From Bacillota bacterium (GTDB lineage Bacteria > Bacillota > Bacilli > Alicyclobacillales > Alicyclobacillaceae): a stretch of 17,690 nt of DNA. The stretch lies in assembly GCA_021816665.1 (NCBI GenBank), contig JAKAXI010000004.1, positions 1 to 17,690 of the forward strand, given 5' to 3'. Below are positions 14,189 through 17,690 of this stretch, one piece after another; positions within the stretch are counted from its first letter, which is position 1; each line of letters starts with the position of its first letter. The translations under genes and the position numbers were made by a program. The notes under the pieces are model-generated. The model did not search any database. It had not been told where the DNA came from and was given only the letters and a program-made list of their open reading frames with translations.

Positions 14189-15496
14189 ATGCATGAGGCA
14201 GCAAAGCGGTTAAATGAGGTGCTTGAGCAGAACGTTCCACACGTGTACGAGATGCTGTCTGAGTTAGGGCGGGCGTTGTTCTTTCCGAAGGAAGGGATAC
14301 TCAACCAGTCTGCAGAGGCGAAGGCGAAAGCAAAGCGTTTCAACGCCACCATCGGAATTGCCTTGGAAGATGGAGTGCCGATGCACCTCGATGTCATTCA
14401 GTCCCACCTTGCAGACTTTTCGCCAAACGACTTGTACAACTACGCGCCGCCGGCTGGAAAGCCTGAGCTGCGTTCGCTGTGGCGCGAGAAGTTGCTGGAA
14501 GAGAACCCGTCCATGCAGGGAAAGCACTTCGGGAATCCGATTGCGACGAACGCGCTCACGCATGGCCTTTCGATTGTCGCTGACCTGTTCGCAGATGCAG
14601 GCGATGCCGTCATCCTGCCCGATAAGAACTGGGAGAACTACGAGCTGACGTTTGGCGTGCGGCGGGGGGCCCGAATGGTGACGTACCCGCTGTACGACGC
14701 ATCGGGATCGTTCAATGCTGCTGGCCTCGAGCAGGCAATCCTCAGCCAGAAGGACCGCGGCAAAGCGATCGTCCTGCTCAACTTCCCGAACAACCCGACT
14801 GGCTACACACCGAGTATCGAAGAGGGCGATGCAATCGTTGCCGCGATCGAAAGCGGGGCCAAGGCGGGGGTAAACGTCGTTGCAGTCACAGACGACGCGT
14901 ACTTCTTCCTGTTCTTCGAGGAGTCGCTGAAAGAGTCTCTGTTCGGCAAGCTGTGCGACCTGCACCCGCGCATTCTGCCTGTCAAAGTCGACGGCGCGAC
15001 GAAGGAGGAGTTTGTCTGGGGCTTTCGCGTCGGCTTTCTCACCTTTGGCGCAGAGTCTGACCAGGCCCTCGCAGCCCTCGAGCAAAAAGCGATGGGCATT
15101 ATCCGGTCGACCATTTCTTCGGGTTCGCACCCGTCGCAGACGTTCGTTCTGAAGGCCCTGCAAGCTCCTGAGTTCAAGCAGCAGAAGCAGGAGAAGTTCG
15201 AGATCATGAAAGGCCGAGCCAACCGCGTCAAGACGGTGCTCGACAGCGGGCGCTTTGATGAGGCGTGGCGCTATTACCCGTTCAACTCTGGCTACTTCAT
15301 GTGTCTCGAGCTAAAGCGCGTGAAGGCGGAGGAGCTACGCGTCGCGCTGCTCGAGCGGCAGGGCATCGGGACGATCGCGCTCGGTCAACACGACCTGCGC
15401 ATCGCCTTCTCATGCATCGAGGAACCGGACATTGAGGCGCTCTTCGACGCGATTTACGAAACCGAGCGGGAACTGGCGGGATCGACTCAAAACTGA
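14189..15496 (+). CDS. Class I/II aminotransferase (aspartate/aromatic type, PLP-dependent)
   Basis: This fold-type I PLP enzyme of 435 aa most likely transfers the amino group of an aspartate- or aromatic-type amino acid to a 2-oxo acid. Visible signatures are NYAPPAGKPELRSLWRE near residue 84, NFPNNPTGYTPS (198-209), DDAYFFLF (235-242) and the PLP-lysine region GATKEEFVWGFRVGF. Lys272 is the probable Schiff-base residue and Arg280 the phosphate or substrate contact. A C-terminal arginine in LRIAFSC fits the substrate carboxylate site. ATG 14189 is chosen because AAGGAG (14175-14180) lies eight bases before it; GTG 14180 overlaps that site. The gene directly follows parC and is probably cotranscribed, an unusual partner for topoisomerase IV. 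The exact substrate cannot be read from sequence. Confidence 0.88.
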   Translation: MHEAAKRLNEVLEQNVPHVYEMLSELGRALFFPKEGILNQSAEAKAKAKRFNATIGIALEDGVPMHLDVIQSHLADFSPNDLYNYAPPAGKPELRSLWREKLLEENPSMQGKHFGNPIATNALTHGLSIVADLFADAGDAVILPDKNWENYELTFGVRRGARMVTYPLYDASGSFNAAGLEQAILSQKDRGKAIVLLNFPNNPTGYTPSIEEGDAIVAAIESGAKAGVNVVAVTDDAYFFLFFEESLKESLFGKLCDLHPRILPVKVDGATKEEFVWGFRVGFLTFGAESDQALAALEQKAMGIIRSTISSGSHPSQTFVLKALQAPEFKQQKQEKFEIMKGRANRVKTVLDSGRFDEAWRYYPFNSGYFMCLELKRVKAEELRVALLERQGIGTIALGQHDLRIAFSCIEEPDIEALFDAIYETERELAGSTQN

Positions 15497-15516
15497 GTGC
15501 GCTTCGCACCACCGCA

Positions 15517-15558
15517 TGCGGCTCGTGCGGCTCGTGCGGCTCGTGCGGCTCGTGCGGC
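15517..15558. repeat. 9-bp tandem repeat, 4.7 copies
   Basis: TGCGGCTCG is repeated four times without change from 15517 to 15552, followed by a partial copy TGCGGC. It lies in the 170-base gap between the aminotransferase and hydrolase genes. A small hairpin GTGCG/CGCAC (15497-15509) precedes it. The copy number may vary by replication slippage. Confidence 0.9.
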
Positions 15559-15666
15559 CGGCTAGCCTCTCGCGCCGCTGGCCTACCCACTTCCCCTTCA
15601 CACGGCAGGTTTTGCGCCACACAGGACATACTGTGTGCAGCTACCGAACCGGATGGAGGGAACGCC

Positions 15667-16503
15667 ATGCCTCACGTCACTGTCGCGCCAGGCGTATCAG
15701 TCTCGTACCGCGTGTACGGGTCGGGTACGCCTGTTTTGTTCGTGCCGCCGCCAGGCGTTGGGTCTGCGGTGTTTCGGCGTCAGGTACAAGGGTTGTCACC
15801 GCACTGTCAGGTGATTGTGTTTGAACTTCGAGGTCACGGGGGTAGCACAGCTTCCCCAGTCCCGCTCACTTACCCAGTAGTTGCGTCCGACATCCGGGCG
15901 ATCCTCGACGACCTAAACCTCCACAAATCGTATCTGTGCGGTTATTCGATGGGAGCATCGGTCGTGTTTGAGTTCATCCGCTCGTTTCCTGACCGCGTGC
16001 AGGGCGGTATTGCACTCTCCGGCTTCTCTGAAGCGACCGACTGGCGGATTCGGGCCGAGATCACCAGCGCCATCGCCTGTGCACGGTTGCCGAGCATGGA
16101 CACTCTTGGCTTGGCACTTGCCGCCGCGAACGCCGACGACGCGCGGTCGTTCTCACTGATGTATCGCACGGCCCGCCACGCGAACAAAGACGACGTGACG
16201 AACTTGTTTGCATATGCACTCGAGTACAACTGCAGCGACGCTCTGCCTTCGTTTGGAGTACCTATGCAGTTGATGTTCGGAGCGGAAGACGGTCGCCTGC
16301 GGCGCTACGCTGAGATTCTTCGCGCGGGATTACCACGCACAGAAGTGGTGTATATTGTCAAGGCCCGTCATCAGATCCCGATGAAATTCGCAACTGCAGT
16401 GAACGAACGCATCCTCGACTTTGTGCTGCACCGCGAGAGGGGGGCCGGGTTCAGTGAAACCCTACTCACGAGCGATACGGACGCGCATCAGTTCTTGCGA
16501 TGA
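15667..16503 (+). CDS. Alpha/beta-fold hydrolase
   Basis: A 278-aa single-domain alpha/beta hydrolase of the esterase/lipase-like class. The oxyanion region is FVPPPGVGSAVF, followed by FELRGHGGS (52-60). The nucleophile elbow is GYSMGA with Ser94. The acid is probably Asp208 in FGAEDGRL and the base His235 in ARHQIPMKF, giving a complete Ser-Asp-His triad. No signal peptide is present. The C-terminal ~25 residues are hydrophilic and extend past the usual end of the fold. GGAGGG lies before ATG 15667. The end of the gene overlaps the convergent cbpB-like gene by 16 bases. The substrate is unknown; this family covers carboxylesterases, dehalogenases and acyl-transfer enzymes. Confidence 0.88.
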   Translation: MPHVTVAPGVSVSYRVYGSGTPVLFVPPPGVGSAVFRRQVQGLSPHCQVIVFELRGHGGSTASPVPLTYPVVASDIRAILDDLNLHKSYLCGYSMGASVVFEFIRSFPDRVQGGIALSGFSEATDWRIRAEITSAIACARLPSMDTLGLALAAANADDARSFSLMYRTARHANKDDVTNLFAYALEYNCSDALPSFGVPMQLMFGAEDGRLRRYAEILRAGLPRTEVVYIVKARHQIPMKFATAVNERILDFVLHRERGAGFSETLLTSDTDAHQFLR

Positions 16504-16961
16504 ACGCGCAGTTGGTTCGCTACCTCGATTAAAACGGTTCTCCTCGTCAGAAGACCGTAAAAGCGATCTTGTTCATCCACGACACAGAGAAACGAGCGGT
16601 TGATCAAGAGGTCGATTGCACGCTGAAAGCTGACTGTCGGCTTGATCAGTGGAGCGGAAGTGTCCGCCACTTGCTCCACGGTTGTTTCGGACAATTTTGC
16701 GATATTCATCTGGTCCACTTCGAGGATGGCTTCCAGAATGTTGGTTTTGCTCACAGTACCGTACACCGATTCGTGGAGGCCGAGGACGGGTACGGCGGAG
16801 TAACCGGATTTAATGAGCACCAGCAGGGCGTGCTCCAGTGTGTTGTAGGTGTATACGCAGGCCACATTTTTCCCGGGTGTGACCAGGGAGTCAACTTGAT
16901 TCGGCAACATGGCAAACTGAAAATCAGAATCCGTCTCGGGCGTATGGACAGTGTCCTTCAT
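16488..16961 (-). CDS. cbpB: CBS-domain protein, CbpB/DarB (YkuL)-like
   Basis: The 157-aa product is a tandem CBS (Bateman) module: CBS1 about residues 24-80, CBS2 about 96-150. It strongly resembles the Bacillus subtilis c-di-AMP-binding protein DarB (YkuL). The shared patterns are NTLEHALLVLIKSGYSAVPVL in CBS1 and SFLCVVDEQDRFYGLLTRRTVL in CBS2, including the TRR triplet. In Bacillus and Listeria this protein, when free of c-di-AMP, binds and stimulates the (p)ppGpp synthetase Rel and, in Bacillus, pyruvate carboxylase. ATG 16959-16961 is preferred because GAGGTG stands just upstream. The in-frame ATG at 16971-16973 (four residues longer) has no ribosome binding site and is part of that signal. 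No sigma-A promoter is obvious upstream; a repeat array begins about 75 bases upstream. Confidence 0.88.
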   Translation of the reverse strand: MKDTVHTPETDSDFQFAMLPNQVDSLVTPGKNVACVYTYNTLEHALLVLIKSGYSAVPVLGLHESVYGTVSKTNILEAILEVDQMNIAKLSETTVEQVADTSAPLIKPTVSFQRAIDLLINRSFLCVVDEQDRFYGLLTRRTVLIEVANQLRVHRKN

Positions 16962-17034
16962 GTCGCACCTCATCAGTAATCAGGGTTTTCACAAGTCAAG
17001 CCACAAGCAACCACCTTAGGTCAAGGGGTACGCA

Positions 17035-17141
17035 AGTTAGAGTGCGCAAGTTAGAGAGTTCGGCCACGCACATCAGATTGCAGTTAGAGCGAAAGTTAGA
17101 GCACAAGTTAGAGCAAAAGTTAGAGCACAAGTTAGAGCACA
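17035..17141. repeat. AGTTAGAG direct-repeat array with 12-bp units
   Basis: The octamer AGTTAGAG occurs seven times, beginning at 17035, 17049, 17082, 17094, 17106, 17118 and 17130. The last five form perfect 12-bp spacing with consensus AGTTAGAGCACA. A decayed copy follows at 17142. The array lies upstream of cbpB and could be an iteron-like binding array or a simple slippage product. Confidence 0.88.
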
Positions 17142-17322
17142 AGTCTAGGTACGCAGGCTTGGGGCGTACGAAGAGCCAAGGTTGGAGCGCAAGCAGGAGT
17201 TCATGGATACCTCTATCATACCGATTTTCCAAAACGGCGCTAGGTCAAGTCGCACCATCTTTATAACTCGCTGCGCACGTTCTTTTCGCAACCGCAAACT
17301 ATTCGACACATGCAGTGTTTTT

Positions 17323-17352
17323 TTGACGAAATTTCAAGGAAAGCCTGATAGT
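17323..17352 (+). promoter_or_regulatory. Possible promoter of a short RNA
   Basis: TTGACG (17323-17328) and GATAGT (17347-17352) are spaced by 18 bases, matching the sigma-A consensus at 5/6 and 4/6. No gene start follows. The intrinsic terminator at 17400-17425 would end a transcript of about 65 bases. Confidence 0.35.
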
Positions 17353-17399
17353 CTGCAAATGCGCCTGTATCACAGGTTCCCCTTTGGATTGACAGTGGC

Positions 17400-17425
17400 G
17401 AGACAGACAGCCTCTGTCTTTTTTT
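17400..17425 (+). terminator. Intrinsic terminator without an upstream gene
   Basis: AGACAGA (17401-17407) and TCTGTCT (17413-17419) form a perfect 7-bp stem with loop CAGCC, followed directly by a run of seven T (17419-17425). No plus-strand gene ends nearby, so it implies an unannotated short transcript or a decayed gene. Confidence 0.7.
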
Positions 17426-17508
17426 GTTCGCGGGGGGCAGAGAACGCGCCGTTCGACTGGTTCAGGCATTGTGACATCAGGGCAGAATAGTACGATGCGG
17501 CAGGGGTG

Positions 17509-17690
17509 GCGCTGGGTTGGCGCAGGAGAGCGAGATGCGGCGCCGATAACGCCAAAATGGCGCAATGAGCGGAGGCCGCGGGTGAGGTAGCGCCATATTG
17601 GCGCAGGAGAGCGGGATCCGGCGACGATATCGCCAAAATGGCGCAATGAGCGGAGGGCCCGGGTGAGGTAGCGCCATATTGGCGCAGGAG
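17509..17690. repeat. 81-bp tandem repeat with paired TGGCG dyads, cut by window edge
   Basis: Two full units (17520-17600 and 17601-17681) are nearly identical, and a third starts at 17682. Each unit holds dyad A, CGCCA-AAA-TGGCG (17550-17562; 17631-17643), and dyad B, GCGCCA-TAT-TGGCGC (17590-17604; 17671-17685). A degenerate dyad B, GCGCT...TGGCGC, sits at 17509-17523, exactly 81 bp earlier. Dyad centres are spaced 40-41 bp, suggesting an older ~40-bp unit that was duplicated. The differences between units are scattered single bases around BamHI-like GGATCC and GGGCCC. Confidence 0.9.

Larger units (their letters stand above)
16962..17690. other. Long gene-poor region with three repeat or signal elements
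   Basis: I see no convincing protein gene here. Open frames on both strands have no ribosome binding site and no recognisable family, and their openness comes from repeats whose lengths are multiples of three. The region contains a 12-bp direct-repeat array, a GTACGC/GCGTAC dyad (17149-17154 with 17164-17169), a promoter-like and terminator-like pair, and an 81-bp tandem repeat reaching the right edge. Confidence 0.7.

Noticed and set aside
15432..15824. Plus-strand frame with RLV repeats across the 9-bp repeat
   Set aside because: It overlaps the aminotransferase end and hydrolase start in another frame and only translates the tandem repeat.
17042..17266. Plus-strand frame with LEHK-type four-residue repeats resembling a coiled coil
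   Set aside because: It is a direct translation of the 12-bp repeat, lacks a ribosome binding site, and the opposite strand is equally open.
17260..17425. Known riboswitch (c-di-GMP, SAM, purine, T-box)
   Set aside because: The conserved cores of these classes were not found, and no gene lies downstream on the plus strand within the window.
17299..17677. Minus-strand frames through the 81-bp repeats, giving 27-residue repeats
   Set aside because: All three minus frames stay open because the unit is a multiple of three. No ribosome binding site or recognisable domain is present, so the dyads are the better explanation.
17509..17690. CRISPR array
   Set aside because: The units are contiguous tandem copies with no unique spacers, and no cas gene is present.

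Overview
The window looks like chromosomal DNA from a moderately GC-rich, endospore-forming Firmicute. The best guess is an Alicyclobacillus-like member of the Bacillales. The evidence is a complete ger-type spore germinant receptor operon, GGAGG-type ribosome binding sites on most genes, a parE-parC topoisomerase IV pair and a DarB/CbpB-type CBS protein. The genus is an inference from gene content and base composition, not from an alignment.

Layout. Positions 2-331 hold the 3' end of an MFS transporter gene cut by the window edge. Next is uppP/bacA (undecaprenyl-diphosphatase, 509-1366), which ends in a long hairpin that can terminate transcription in both directions. On the minus strand lies an ECF sigma factor gene (1813-2346) overlapped by a two-TM putative anti-sigma gene (1449-1835). 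Divergent from them are a membrane-anchored DUF4097-like protein (2489-3328) and a small membrane protein (3336-3767). These four genes look like one cell-envelope stress module. Positions 3835-7567 carry a tricistronic germination operon in the order B-A-C, with 4-nt ATGA overlaps at both junctions, a sigma-G-like promoter and a hairpin over the leader.

Positions 7579-9531 form a compact sulfur (persulfide) operon: a consensus-like promoter, a CsoR-family palindromic operator, a cytosolic rhodanese, a membrane-anchored rhodanese, a CstR-type persulfide-sensing repressor, a thioredoxin, a DUF302 protein and a strong terminator. CstR has both sensor cysteines at residues 31 and 60 and an Asn where copper-sensing CsoR has its ligand His. 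No persulfide dioxygenase, SQR or TusA is present, so the gene set differs from the classical cst operon. This is the most interesting functional unit in the window.

Positions 9665-15496 contain parE and parC, separated by a short spacer with a perfect hairpin, then a closely spaced class I/II aminotransferase. A 9-bp tandem repeat separates that gene from an alpha/beta hydrolase (15667-16503). The hydrolase overlaps tail-to-tail with the minus-strand cbpB/darB-like gene (16488-16961). The last ~730 bases hold no convincing protein gene. They carry a 12-bp direct-repeat array, a possible promoter-terminator pair that could make a very short RNA, and an 81-bp tandem repeat whose units each hold two TGGCG-type dyads spaced about 40 bp apart and which runs off the right edge.
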